33,984 bases of DNA from Christensenella sp. UBA1750 (GTDB lineage: Bacteria > Bacillota > Clostridia > Christensenellales > UBA1750), in contig DCHO01000032.1 in assembly GCA_002315655.1 (NCBI GenBank), positions 1-33,984 on the forward strand. Direction: 5' to 3'. Below the pieces are notes generated by a model that was given only the letters and a program-made list of their open reading frames with translations, did no database searches and had not been told where the DNA came from. A program made the translations under genes and the position numbers. Below are positions 1 through 7,671 of the stretch, piece by piece. Position 1 is the stretch's first letter; the number at the start of each line of letters is the position of its first letter.

Positions 1-424
1 TGATGGAATCCTTCGCCTTGACCTTATCGCCCTTGAGCACTTCGGAAATGACCAAGGTGTACTGCTGCTCCATCATGAAGATGGTGGTGGAAGCATTGCC
101 CTTGGCGTCCCGTGCCTGGTTCCATTCGCCCAATGACTTGGTGAGGGTGCCGATCAGCACATACTCGCTCTTTTTATAAAGCTCGGAAAAACCGGCATCC
201 ACAACCTCGCCGTCCATTTCCTCCGAAACATTGGGGGTAGGCGCAGCCACGGTGGGCGTGGGGGTGGGGGTCGCAGTCAGCGTGGGCGTCGCGGAAGGCG
301 TCGCTGTAGGGGTCGCCGTGGGAGTCGCCGTGCTTTCCAGAATCACATCAACATCACTACTCTTGGCGCAGCTGCACATGAAAACCAGCAGCAGCGCGAG
401 CAGCAGAACAAGCATTTTTTTCAT
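1..424 (-). CDS. Putative lipoprotein with Thr-Pro linker (partial, C-terminus outside window)
   Basis: Reading leftward from ATG at 422-424, 141 codons are open to the window edge. A strong AGGAGG lies just upstream at about 434-439. The N-terminus is Met-Lys-Lys followed by a run of Leu/Val and a Cys-Ser-Cys, which fits a type II lipoprotein signal with cleavage near residue 19. Residues about 30-60 are a low-complexity Thr-Ala-Thr-Pro linker, the usual spacer between membrane anchor and surface domain. The globular part starts around residue 62 and contains a SEYVLIGTL stretch, seen in many uncharacterised Firmicute lipoproteins. No function can be assigned. A similar linker occurs in the protein at 13580-14608. 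Confidence 0.75.
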   Translation of the reverse strand, partial: MKKMLVLLLALLLVFMCSCAKSSDVDVILESTATPTATPTATPSATPTLTATPTPTPTVAAPTPNVSEEMDGEVVDAGFSELYKKSEYVLIGTLTKSLGEWNQARDAKGNASTTIFMMEQQYTLVISEVLKGDKVKAKDSI

Positions 425-595
425 ATTGTAAATCCTCCTGAGCATAATTGTCAGAACAAAATGTCGTCCGTAGAGCCGGACAACTTACGTTAATCATTAT
501 ACAAGCCCTTCCCGGTCTATGCAACAAAGGGCGCGTTTCTAAGTTGTAAAAATAGTTTCAGTCCCGTAAACGTTTTTCCAATGCCCCTTTTTTCA

Positions 596-625
596 TTGAC
601 GAAGCCCCTGAAAGAAGTGTAAAAT
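596..625 (+). promoter_or_regulatory. Probable sigma-A promoter of metA
   Basis: TTGACG at 596-601 and TAAAAT at 620-625 with an 18-bp spacer, 86 bp before the metA start. The remaining sequence between 425 and 711 shows no ORF, T-box or SAM-riboswitch signature that I can recognise. Confidence 0.6.
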
Positions 626-711
626 GGGTACAAATCAAAGTACGCCTTCACACATTCCGAAACTGTGCGAGGGTAAAAATTTCTGAATGCCATAAATGAG
701 GGTGATGCCAG

Positions 712-1644
712 ATGCCTGTAAAAATTGTAGATAATCTGCCTGCCATCTCCATATTGGAGCATGAAAACATATTCGTCATGACCGCCTCCCGCGCCAGCCA
801 GCAGGACATTCGCCCGCTGCACGTTGCGGTACTGAACCTGATGCCTACCAAGGAAGTCACCGAGACCCAGCTGCTGCGCGTCATCGGCAACACTCCCTTG
901 CAGGTGGAGGTTACCTTCCTGCACACCGCGACCCACGAATCCAAGCACGTTTCGTCCGAGCACCTGGACACCTTCTACAAGACCTTTGAAGAGATCAAGG
1001 ACGACAATTTCGACGGGCTCATCATCACCGGCGCACCCATCGAGCAGATCGACTTTGAGGAGGTGCACTACTGGGAAGAGCTCAAAACCATCATGGACTG
1101 GGCGCAGGAGCACGTTTTCTCCACGCTTTACATCTGCTGGGCGGCACAGGCCGGGCTTTTCTACCGCTACGGCATCGAAAAGCATCCTCTGCCCCAGAAA
1201 ATGCACGGCGTTTTCCATCATAAGGTTCTGATGAAACACGAACCCCTTGTGCGCGGCTTTGACGACTGGTTCTGGGCACCGCACTCCCGCCACACGGAGG
1301 TGCGCGAAGCAGACATTGCCGCCTGCCCCGATTTGGATATTCTGGCTTCCTCCCCCGAAGCGGGTGTGTATTTGATCGCTTCCAAGGACGGCAAGCATAT
1401 TTTCGTCACAGGACATGGCGAATACGAGCACGACACCCTGCAAAAGGAATACGAGCGCGACAGAAACAAGGGCATGGATATTCCCGTGCCGAAGCACTAT
1501 TTCCCCAACGATGACCCCACGCAGCGTCCCATCGTCACCTGGCGCGCCCACGCCAACCTGCTCTACGCCAACTGGCTCAACTATTACGTCTATCAGGAGA
1601 CCCCTTACGATCTGTCCCAGGTGGCGCACAAGAAGAAAAACTAA
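712..1644 (+). CDS. metA: Homoserine O-acyltransferase (MetA), predicted acetyl-CoA type
   Basis: Acylates homoserine in the first committed step of methionine synthesis, in the cytoplasm. The 310-aa length matches the family. The catalytic triad is visible: Cys142 in LYICWAAQAG, and His235 and Glu237 in the GHGEYE motif. Residue 111 is Glu (GAPIEQIDFEEV). Published work on Bacillus cereus MetA links Glu at this position to acetyl-CoA use and Gly to succinyl-CoA use, so acetylation is predicted despite the usual 'succinyltransferase' label. The start is the ATG at 712 with GAGGGTG upstream. It is followed after 93 bp by murA; no convincing terminator lies between them. Confidence 0.96.
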   Translation: MPVKIVDNLPAISILEHENIFVMTASRASQQDIRPLHVAVLNLMPTKEVTETQLLRVIGNTPLQVEVTFLHTATHESKHVSSEHLDTFYKTFEEIKDDNFDGLIITGAPIEQIDFEEVHYWEELKTIMDWAQEHVFSTLYICWAAQAGLFYRYGIEKHPLPQKMHGVFHHKVLMKHEPLVRGFDDWFWAPHSRHTEVREADIAACPDLDILASSPEAGVYLIASKDGKHIFVTGHGEYEHDTLQKEYERDRNKGMDIPVPKHYFPNDDPTQRPIVTWRAHANLLYANWLNYYVYQETPYDLSQVAHKKKN

Positions 1645-1702
1645 GGCAACCCCGCATCGTTGTTTTCGATCACCCCAAACGATGTTCCCTATCATCTGAC
1701 AT

Positions 1703-1737
1703 GGAGGTAAACGGCAACCTTTTGCCGCAAAAAATAT
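1703..1737 (+). promoter_or_regulatory. murA ribosome binding site separated from the start by a hairpin
   Basis: GGAGGT at 1703-1708 is the only good Shine-Dalgarno site before murA, but it lies 29 nt from the ATG at 1738. Between them CGGCAA (1712-1717) and TTGCCG (1722-1727) form a 6-bp hairpin with a 4-nt loop. Folding would remove 16 nt and leave an effective spacing of about 13 nt. Confidence 0.5.
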
Positions 1738-3015
1738 ATGGCAGAGAAATTGCGAATCTACGGAGGAACGCATCTGCACGGCGTTGTCACCGTCAATGGC
1801 GGCAAAAACGCAGCGCTGGCCATCATACCCGCCGTTCTGCTGGCAGGTGAGCCCTGCACCATAGAGAATTTGCCAAATGTCAATGACATCAATGCGCTGG
1901 AAGACATTCTGCAATCTCTGGGGGCGATTGTCTCCCGCACCGAAAACAGCATGACCATCGACCCCAGAAGGATCAACTCTACCGTCGTTTCCGAGGCCTT
2001 CGCCAGCCGCCTCCGCGCTTCCTACTATTTTGTGGGCGCGATGCTGGGGGTCTACGGCAAGGCAGATGTGGCGCTTCCCGGCGGCTGTGCCATCGGCGCA
2101 CGTCCCATCGACCAGCACATCAAGGGCTTTGAAGCCCTTGGCGCAACGGTTTCCACCGACGACGGGCACATTGTCGCCGATGCGAACGGCGGTCTTGTGG
2201 GTTCGGAAATCTACCTCGATATGCCCTCCGTGGGCGCAACCATCAACATCATGCTGGCTGCCGCCTCCGCCAAGGGCAACACCACCATCGTCAACGTGGC
2301 CAAGGAGCCGCACATCGTTGACCTGGCCAACTTCCTAAACGCCATGGGCGGCTGGGTCAAGGGCGCGGGCACGGACACCATCCGCATTCGCGGCGGGCGA
2401 CCCATGCACGGCTGCACCTACGCCATCATCCCCGACCAGATTGAAACGGGAACCTTAATGATCGCCGCCGCCGCCACGCGGGGCGATGTGCTCATCCGCG
2501 GCGCACTGCCCACCCACATGGAAGCCCTGACCGCAAAGCTGCTGGAAATGGGTGCAAAGGTGGACGAGGGCATCGGCGAGGACAGCATCCGCGTACGGGC
2601 GGAAGGCGTGCTGCGCCATGTCAACATCAAGACCCAGCCCTACCCGGGCTTCCCCACCGATTTGCAGCAGCCCATGTCCGCCCTGCTCTCCACTGCAAAG
2701 GGCACCTCGGTCATCAACGAGACCCTGTTTGAAAACCGCCATCGGCACTTGGACGAGCTGCGCAAAATGGGCGGTATTTCCTCCGTGGAGGACAATCGCC
2801 GCATTGCCACCATCGAGGGCGTACCTGCGCTGCACGGTGCATCCGTCACCGCCACCGACCTGCGCGCCGGTGCGGCCTTGGTCATTGCCGGGCTCATGGC
2901 GGACGGCATAACCGACATTTACGACATCAAGTACATCGACCGCGGCTATGAGCACCTGGAACAGAAGCTCTGCGCCTTGGGCGCGATCATAGAGCGAATG
3001 TCAGCAGACGAATAA
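1738..3015 (+). CDS. murA: UDP-N-acetylglucosamine 1-carboxyvinyltransferase
   Basis: Transfers enolpyruvate from PEP to UDP-GlcNAc, the first committed step of peptidoglycan synthesis, in the cytoplasm. The 425-aa length is normal. Lys22-Asn23 in VNGGKNAAL is the substrate-binding pair. Cys117 in PGGCAIGARPIDQH is the PEP-adduct and fosfomycin-target cysteine, so the protein should be fosfomycin-sensitive in principle. Clostridia often carry two MurA copies; this window shows one. The C-terminus (RGYEHLEQKL) is typical. Translation initiation may depend on the hairpin-spaced ribosome binding site described at 1703-1737. The gene ends at a strong bidirectional terminator. Confidence 0.97.
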   Translation: MAEKLRIYGGTHLHGVVTVNGGKNAALAIIPAVLLAGEPCTIENLPNVNDINALEDILQSLGAIVSRTENSMTIDPRRINSTVVSEAFASRLRASYYFVGAMLGVYGKADVALPGGCAIGARPIDQHIKGFEALGATVSTDDGHIVADANGGLVGSEIYLDMPSVGATINIMLAAASAKGNTTIVNVAKEPHIVDLANFLNAMGGWVKGAGTDTIRIRGGRPMHGCTYAIIPDQIETGTLMIAAAATRGDVLIRGALPTHMEALTAKLLEMGAKVDEGIGEDSIRVRAEGVLRHVNIKTQPYPGFPTDLQQPMSALLSTAKGTSVINETLFENRHRHLDELRKMGGISSVEDNRRIATIEGVPALHGASVTATDLRAGAALVIAGLMADGITDIYDIKYIDRGYEHLEQKLCALGAIIERMSADE

Positions 3016-3045
3016 CCGAATCTTGTAGTAACCAAACAAAGGCAA

Positions 3046-3080
3046 CACCCACTGTTTCTGAATCCCGGAAACAGTGGGTG
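3046..3080. terminator. Bidirectional terminator between murA and the VTT-domain gene
   Basis: CACCCACTGTTTC (3046-3058) pairs perfectly with GAAACAGTGGGTG (3068-3080). A TTTGT tail follows on the plus side and a short A/T-rich stretch on the other. It serves two convergent genes. Confidence 0.85.
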
Positions 3081-3100
3081 TTTGTGAATCTATCGGATTT

Positions 3101-3826
3101 TTACGCTCTGTGCGCTTTCCGTTTTTCCGCCAGCCGGTAATATGTCGCAAGGATTTTCTCCCGGAGGAACCACAGCAGCAGGAACAGCGTGACCAGAATC
3201 GCCGCAAAGACACAGGCGATGAGCCAATCGCCCTGAATGATGCGGTTGCCGACGGCGCAGCACAAAAGCACGTTGATGAGGCTGCCCGCCCACACGCTGA
3301 AGGTGTATTTCCCGGTGCTGATGTCCATATCGGCGGCCAGCAGGGCAATTAAGCCGTTCGGCATAATGGGAATCATACAGGCCAGAATCACGGTGTACGC
3401 CGGGGGCGCTTTAGTGGCCAGGAATTTGTTGACGGTGCCGCTTTGCGTCCCGATGGGCAGCCATTTTTCCAGCTTCTTCCCCATTCTTCGCCAAACCGTC
3501 AAAGCGATGAGCTGTGCCAGCACCGAGGACAGATGGCAAATGACGAAGGCGGGCAGAAAGCCGTACACACAACCCGCAGCCACCTGAATGGGCATCCCCG
3601 CGATGAACAGCGACCACACCTGCACCATTTGCAGAAGCACCGTGCAGGCAATGCCCTTAAACGTGCTGCTTTCCCGCAGATAGGCCTGAATCTCGTCCAC
3701 ATTCCCGTGCTCGATGATGGGAATCAAATCCGGCAGCGTTTCCAGCAGGGCAAAGTAGGTCAGCCCCAGTGCCAATGCCACCACCACGACCACGAAAATC
3801 AGCTTATACAGAAATTGCTTTTTCAA
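3101..3826 (-). CDS. TVP38/TMEM64 (VTT/DedA-like) family membrane protein
   Basis: 241-aa integral membrane protein with a Lys-Lys N-terminus and a first hydrophobic segment at about residues 8-28, followed by four to five more. Family hallmarks are the AGMPIQVAAGCVYG segment (a form of the F/A-x-P-G/x-x-x-x-x-A-G re-entrant motif) and IPIMPNGLIALLAA in the second half. VTT-domain proteins are linked to lipid scrambling or proton-coupled transport; the substrate here is unknown. The start is a TTG at 3824-3826 with a weak GGAAAG site upstream; I see no better in-frame start. It follows the TraX-like gene by 55 bp on the same strand, so the two may be cotranscribed. Confidence 0.88.
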   Translation of the reverse strand: MKKQFLYKLIFVVVVVALALGLTYFALLETLPDLIPIIEHGNVDEIQAYLRESSTFKGIACTVLLQMVQVWSLFIAGMPIQVAAGCVYGFLPAFVICHLSSVLAQLIALTVWRRMGKKLEKWLPIGTQSGTVNKFLATKAPPAYTVILACMIPIMPNGLIALLAADMDISTGKYTFSVWAGSLINVLLCCAVGNRIIQGDWLIACVFAAILVTLFLLLWFLREKILATYYRLAEKRKAHRA

Positions 3827-3881
3827 AATGATCTTTCTTTCCGCATTGAAAATTCAGTATGTAACGCAACTAATGTATGTT

Positions 3882-4625
3882 TTAGAGCAGTCCCAGCAGC
3901 GCGACGATGAGCAGATGCGCCGGGTAGAACCCGTAATAGAACCACTTGGGCAGCTGTTTGCCCTTCTGTCCGTTGTAGAGCAGCATAAACGGAATCACTG
4001 CGATCATGCACAATTCGGAGAGCATGAAGAAGCTGGGCTTGCCGAAGGGCACGCCGTAGCCGACGTAGAACATCAGCGCCACCAGGACTGGAATCGCGGG
4101 AACCGTGAGGAGCATCTGCAATTTGCGCCTGTCCCGCAGAACATACCACAGAAGCGGCAGCAGCACGCATAAAATCGCATAGGAGAAGGCGAACTTCACC
4201 GACAGCACGCACAGCGCAGCCAGCAGCACGAAGAAGGCGACCTTGTTGCTCTTCCAGAAGCGGTCATAAACCTCGATGGCCAAGCCGCCCGCCAGCAGGT
4301 CAAAAAACACATTGAAGGAGCGTGTGGTCAAGGGGCCGTCGATGAGCGCCCAGCCGTAAATGGGCTGGGAAATGATGGCTAAAATGAGCAGCCGCAGCAG
4401 GTATTTCTCGCGGCTCCGCGTGTGCGCCATGCCCTCGACCTGCAAAAACACAAACAGCGGATAGGCAATGCGCGTTACGCACCACTGAATGTAAAACAGC
4501 ACGCCCACGCGATCCGGGGAGAACCATTGCAGGGTGGAGAAGTGATTGATGACCATGAGCACAATGGCGATGGTCTTGAGCACGGAGGAAGAAAGCCCTT
4601 TTTTCTGTTCTATCAATGTAGTCAT
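3882..4625 (-). CDS. TraX-family membrane protein
   Basis: 247-aa polytopic membrane protein with about seven hydrophobic segments. The order of conserved motifs fits the TraX family: SSSVLKTIAIVLMVINHF near the N-terminus, RIAYPLFVFLQVEG with HTRSREKYLLRL following, and KWFYYGFYPAHLLIVALL at the C-terminus. TraX of F plasmid acetylates pilin; chromosomal Firmicute members are generally not linked to conjugation and resemble membrane acyltransferases. There are no conjugation genes nearby, so a role in conjugation is not implied. The start ATG at 4623-4625 has AAAGGAGTG upstream. Confidence 0.9.
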   Translation of the reverse strand: MTTLIEQKKGLSSSVLKTIAIVLMVINHFSTLQWFSPDRVGVLFYIQWCVTRIAYPLFVFLQVEGMAHTRSREKYLLRLLILAIISQPIYGWALIDGPLTTRSFNVFFDLLAGGLAIEVYDRFWKSNKVAFFVLLAALCVLSVKFAFSYAILCVLLPLLWYVLRDRRKLQMLLTVPAIPVLVALMFYVGYGVPFGKPSFFMLSELCMIAVIPFMLLYNGQKGKQLPKWFYYGFYPAHLLIVALLGLL

Positions 4626-4811
4626 TTTGTCTGCACTCCTTTATTTTCTGTTCGGTCTGCGCTTGATGCGAACAGCCATCGTGATAGGTCGGGGTTTCGT
4701 TACAGAGGCGTATTGTGGCTTCGGAAAAAGGTGGGCAGCAGTTCTTCTGCCTTCCTGCGCCCGGCAGGACAGGCACCCCCACAGTATCGTTTGTAATCCG
4801 GCATCCAAAGG

Positions 4812-5675
4812 TCAGAACAAACTCATCTGCTCCTGATTTGTGGGAAATTCGTGCATATAGGAAAAGCACTCCTGCCCAATAAGGATGTTGTGCTGTGCGC
4901 AGGTTGTTCGGAGAATGGTCATCAATTCGTCATTGCGCGGGGAGAGGATTTCATACGCAAGGCCGAAGGTGCGCAGGTATTTGTCGGTCAGCCCGGGGAA
5001 ATGCCGATCCAGCGCGGCGAAGAAATACTCCCTGTCGCCCTCGCGCAGAGTCAGCCCCATTTCAAAGGTGACGATGCCCTTGACCCCTGCCTCGATACAA
5101 TAATTCAACAGCCCTTCGATGTTTTCCTTCGTGTCGTTAATAAAAGGCAATATGGGGCAAATCCACACCACCGTGGGGATACCCGCATCTTTAAGGGCGC
5201 AGAGGGCGGCAAAACGCTCCTTTGTGGTGGCGACGTTCGGCTCGATGATGCGGCAAAGATTCTCGTCGTAGGTGGTCAGCGTCATCTGCACCACGGCCTT
5301 GGCCTTGCGGTTGATGGAAGTAAGCAGGTCGATGTCCCGCAGCACCAGCGGGGATTTGGTCTGCACCGCCGCGCCAAAACCGTAGCGGTCAATGATTTCC
5401 AGACATTGCCTTGTGATGCGCAAATCCTCTTCAATGGGCATATAGGGGTCGCACATGGAGCCGGTGCCGATCATGCACTTTTGCTTTTTTCCGCGCAGCG
5501 CCTTCTCCAGCAGCTCAGGGGCGTTTTCCTTTACCTCGATGTCCTCAAAATCGTGCTTAATCCGGTAGCAGACGGAGCGGGAGTCACAGTAGATGCAGCC
5601 GTGGGTGCAGCCGCGATAAACGTTCATCCCAAGGCCGGTCTGATTGAGGATGCCCTTGACCCTGACAAAATGCAC
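4812..5675 (-). CDS. SPL-family radical SAM protein
   Basis: 287-aa radical SAM protein of the spore-photoproduct-lyase-like superfamily. The cluster motif is CX3CX2C in RGCTHGCIYC (Cys23, Cys27, Cys30), followed by DSRS as in close relatives. I place the start at the GTG at 5673-5675: an AAGGGGGGG site lies 5-6 nt before it, and the resulting HFVRVKGILN N-terminus matches the family. An ATG 25 codons upstream would add residues without a good ribosome binding site. It lacks features specific to true spore photoproduct lyase, so the substrate is unknown. It lies downstream of the S66 peptidase gene, with terminator-like structure between them. Confidence 0.85.
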   Translation of the reverse strand: MHFVRVKGILNQTGLGMNVYRGCTHGCIYCDSRSVCYRIKHDFEDIEVKENAPELLEKALRGKKQKCMIGTGSMCDPYMPIEEDLRITRQCLEIIDRYGFGAAVQTKSPLVLRDIDLLTSINRKAKAVVQMTLTTYDENLCRIIEPNVATTKERFAALCALKDAGIPTVVWICPILPFINDTKENIEGLLNYCIEAGVKGIVTFEMGLTLREGDREYFFAALDRHFPGLTDKYLRTFGLAYEILSPRNDELMTILRTTCAQHNILIGQECFSYMHEFPTNQEQMSLF

Positions 5676-5712
5676 CGTGATCCCCCCCTTCGTGAATAAC
5701 GCCCTCTCAGTC

Positions 5713-5761
5713 ATTTTTTGACAAGTCAAAAAATGCCGGCTCTCCCGCACGCGGGCGAGCC
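5713..5761 (-). terminator. Terminator hairpin plus perfect 10-bp palindrome after the S66 peptidase gene
   Basis: On the minus strand a GC-rich hairpin (GGCTC...GAGCC, 5738-5761) is followed by GGCATTTTTT, a typical intrinsic terminator. The T-run is itself one arm of a perfect inverted repeat, ATTTTTTGAC-AA-GTCAAAAAAT (5713-5734). Confidence 0.7.
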
Positions 5762-5782
5762 TTTTGGTGCCCTTCCTTTATT

Positions 5783-6673
5783 TCAGTGGTAAATAAGCTC
5801 CTGCGTGTCCGCGTTGAGCGTGACGGACGCACCGATTTCCAGAATCGCCTTGTTTTCCTCGCCGTGGCCGAAATCGCTGCAATAGATGACCGGGATGCCG
5901 TGCTTTCTGCCCAGTGTCGTGAGCCGCGAAAGCAGTTTTCCGTCGGGTTCGGGGGAATATTCCCCAAAGAGGATGCCGCGGCAGTGCGCCATCATGGGGC
6001 TGTTTTCCAGCCGCGCCAGCTCGTCCGAAACGTGCTCCGGGATGAAGAACATCTGATGCTCCTCCAGACAGAGGATGTAGTCTTTGTCCTCCGGCACGAT
6101 CCAGCCGCCGTTGGCCAGATAGGTGTAATTGTCCAGATAGCCGGCGGAAAGCTCGCCGGAGGCCACGCCGGGGGTCAAGGTGATCCAGCGGCTGTTCTTC
6201 AAATGCCGCCGCTGACCGATGCCGCAAACGTGGGTCATAAAGTTTTCCTGATTGTAGGGGTTCATGCGCTTTTCAAAGTCGCTGGGGCATTGCCCGTAGA
6301 GCATGGGAAGCCCGGTTCTAAAATGAATGGCATTTAAGATGGAGGTGCCGTCGGAAAAGCTCATCCACAGCTTCGGATTGCTCTTGATGAGGGAAAAGTC
6401 AAGATAGGGCAGCACATCGTCCGCGCCCTCGCCGCCGCCAAAGAAGATAAGGGAAACCGATTTGTCGCGCACCAGCTCATGGATGGCCTCCGCCCGCTGC
6501 TCCGGGGAGGCGGCAAAACCCCAGCCGTCCGCGTAAGGGTTGGAGGCGGGCTTCACCTTAAAGCCAAAGGATTCAATCGCGGCAAAAATCGCGTCATATT
6601 CGCCGCTTTTCACGATCCAGCTCGGGGACGCGATGCCTATGGTGTCGCCCTTTTCCAAATATCCGTTTTTCAT
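5783..6673 (-). CDS. S66-family LD-carboxypeptidase-like protein
   Basis: 296-aa cytoplasmic peptidase of the S66 family (LdcA/MccF-like). LdcA enzymes remove the terminal D-Ala from muropeptides during cell-wall recycling; MccF members inactivate microcin C-type compounds. The N-terminal GDTIGIASPS strand is typical. The nucleophile is Ser107 in SFSDGTS, with Glu204 or Glu205 and His270 (SDFGHGEENK) completing the Ser-Glu-His triad. ATG at 6671-6673 is preferred because AAGGAG sits about 10 nt before it; a TTG three codons upstream is too close to that site. A good promoter lies at 6719-6747. I cannot separate the LdcA from the MccF role by eye. Confidence 0.88.
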   Translation of the reverse strand: MKNGYLEKGDTIGIASPSWIVKSGEYDAIFAAIESFGFKVKPASNPYADGWGFAASPEQRAEAIHELVRDKSVSLIFFGGGEGADDVLPYLDFSLIKSNPKLWMSFSDGTSILNAIHFRTGLPMLYGQCPSDFEKRMNPYNQENFMTHVCGIGQRRHLKNSRWITLTPGVASGELSAGYLDNYTYLANGGWIVPEDKDYILCLEEHQMFFIPEHVSDELARLENSPMMAHCRGILFGEYSPEPDGKLLSRLTTLGRKHGIPVIYCSDFGHGEENKAILEIGASVTLNADTQELIYH

Positions 6674-6718
6674 AAAAATCAAGCTCCTTTTTGAAGTCTA
6701 TCGGAATGTATGTTCGGT

Positions 6719-6747
6719 ATTATAGCATAGGCCGCCTTAACTTGCAA
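6719..6747 (-). promoter_or_regulatory. Sigma-A promoter of the S66 peptidase gene
   Basis: On the minus strand TTGCAA (6742-6747), 17-bp spacer, perfect TATAAT (6719-6724), 45 bp from the start codon. Confidence 0.75.
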
Positions 6748-6794
6748 GGGGCATTTACGCACCGAAATGTGCTTTGCTCCCTTCCATTGTGCCA

Positions 6795-6822
6795 AAAAGA
6801 GAGCCGATTGCAGCTCTCTTTT
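6795..6822 (-). terminator. Terminator after the yitT-like gene
   Basis: AAAAGAGAGC (6795-6804) pairs with GCTCTCTTTT (6813-6822). On the minus strand the stem is followed by T residues. It begins 6 nt after the stop codon. Confidence 0.8.
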
Positions 6823-6828
6823 CAGGGG

Positions 6829-7476
6829 CTATTCGCTTTTTCCCTCCTCCTTCGGGGCTACGGAGGAAATGGGTTCCATGGTGAGATGCAGCTTCTTCAT
6901 GATAAAGGTCGTGCCGTCCAGTGCAAGGGATGTAACCACAGTATAGATCATGCCCAGGATGAACGACCGGTAATCCTTATACACGAACACGGACAGCACA
7001 ATGACGGTGGAATCAATGAGGAACGCGAGGATACCGAAGGAGAGCTTGGGCTTCGCCCGCTGCACCGCCACGATGATGAAATCCGTGCCGCCGGTGGTGG
7101 AGCCCTCATTGAAGAAGATGGAATACGCAATGCCCGCCAGTATCCCCGCAAAAACCGCCGCAAGATACCTATTGCCCGTGAAGGTCGGCAGGTAAATCAC
7201 CACATAATCCACAAAAAAGGAGGAAATGATGACCGATTTCATCGAAACGAGGAAGAAATTGCGCCCTAACTTTTTGAAGGTCAGCGCGATGATGGGAATG
7301 TTGATGAGAATGGTCATGAGGCCGATGTTGATATCGAACAGATAATTGGACAGCACCGCCAGTCCCGTCACGCCGCCGGGAGCAAAGTTCGCCTGCACCG
7401 CGAAGCACACCACCGATGCGCCAAGGAACACAGAGCCGATCAGGTCATACACAAGCATCCGAATGAAAGTCTTCAT
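6829..7476 (-). CDS. YitT family membrane protein lacking the C-terminal DUF2179 domain
   Basis: 215-aa protein with five hydrophobic segments. Family motifs are clear: NFAPGGVTGLAVLSNYLF, FFNEGSTTGGTDFI and the final GTTFIMKKL. Most YitT-family proteins are about 280-290 aa and end in a DUF2179 domain; this one stops at residue 215 after a short charged tail, directly before a terminator. That looks like a natural short form, as no DUF2179-like sequence follows in another frame. Function is unknown; the family is suggested to be transporters. The start ATG has CGGAGTGA upstream and a strong promoter at 7521-7550. Confidence 0.9.
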   Translation of the reverse strand: MKTFIRMLVYDLIGSVFLGASVVCFAVQANFAPGGVTGLAVLSNYLFDINIGLMTILINIPIIALTFKKLGRNFFLVSMKSVIISSFFVDYVVIYLPTFTGNRYLAAVFAGILAGIAYSIFFNEGSTTGGTDFIIVAVQRAKPKLSFGILAFLIDSTVIVLSVFVYKDYRSFILGMIYTVVTSLALDGTTFIMKKLHLTMEPISSVAPKEEGKSE

Positions 7477-7520
7477 ACAGTTTCGTCACTCCGAAAGAAA
7501 ATGGCATAAAAACAGGAAAG

Positions 7521-7550
7521 ATTATAGCACTGTTCGCAATTTCCTGTCAA
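7521..7550 (-). promoter_or_regulatory. Strong sigma-A promoter of the yitT-like gene
   Basis: On the minus strand perfect TTGACA (7545-7550) and perfect TATAAT (7521-7526) with an 18-bp spacer. Confidence 0.8.
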
Positions 7551-7581
7551 ACAGGGAATTTTGCATACATAGAAGATTTAC

Positions 7582-7611
7582 TTGACAAAAACACGCTGCA
7601 TAAGATAACAT
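7582..7611 (+). promoter_or_regulatory. Probable promoter of the ABC transporter gene
   Basis: TTGACA at 7582-7587 and TAACAT at 7606-7611 with an 18-bp spacer, about 60 bp before the ATG at 7672. The -10 element is weak. Confidence 0.5.
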
Positions 7612-7671
7612 TTACATAGTATGTTCACCAAAGGTAATGGACGGTCATTGCCGCTGCACGGGAGGATTTTG

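Noticed and set aside
231..431. 66-aa plus-strand ORF rich in Val-Gly
   Set aside because: Antisense to the Thr-Pro linker of the leftward lipoprotein gene; same effect at 14292-14486.
425..711. SAM riboswitch or T-box upstream of metA
   Set aside because: No conserved T-box GGTGG/TGG bulge, specifier stem or SAM-riboswitch core was seen; a plain promoter explains the region.
1655..1684. Terminator between metA and murA (CATCGTT...AACGATG)
   Set aside because: Seven-bp stem with a 16-nt loop and no T-tract; too weak to call.
517..2313. 598-codon open frame on the minus strand across metA and murA
   Set aside because: It is antisense to two clearly conserved genes, has no recognisable domain and runs open because of the GC-rich codon pattern of the real genes.
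3882..4625. Conjugative-element gene because of the TraX name
   Set aside because: No other transfer genes are near, and chromosomal TraX-family proteins are common in Firmicutes.
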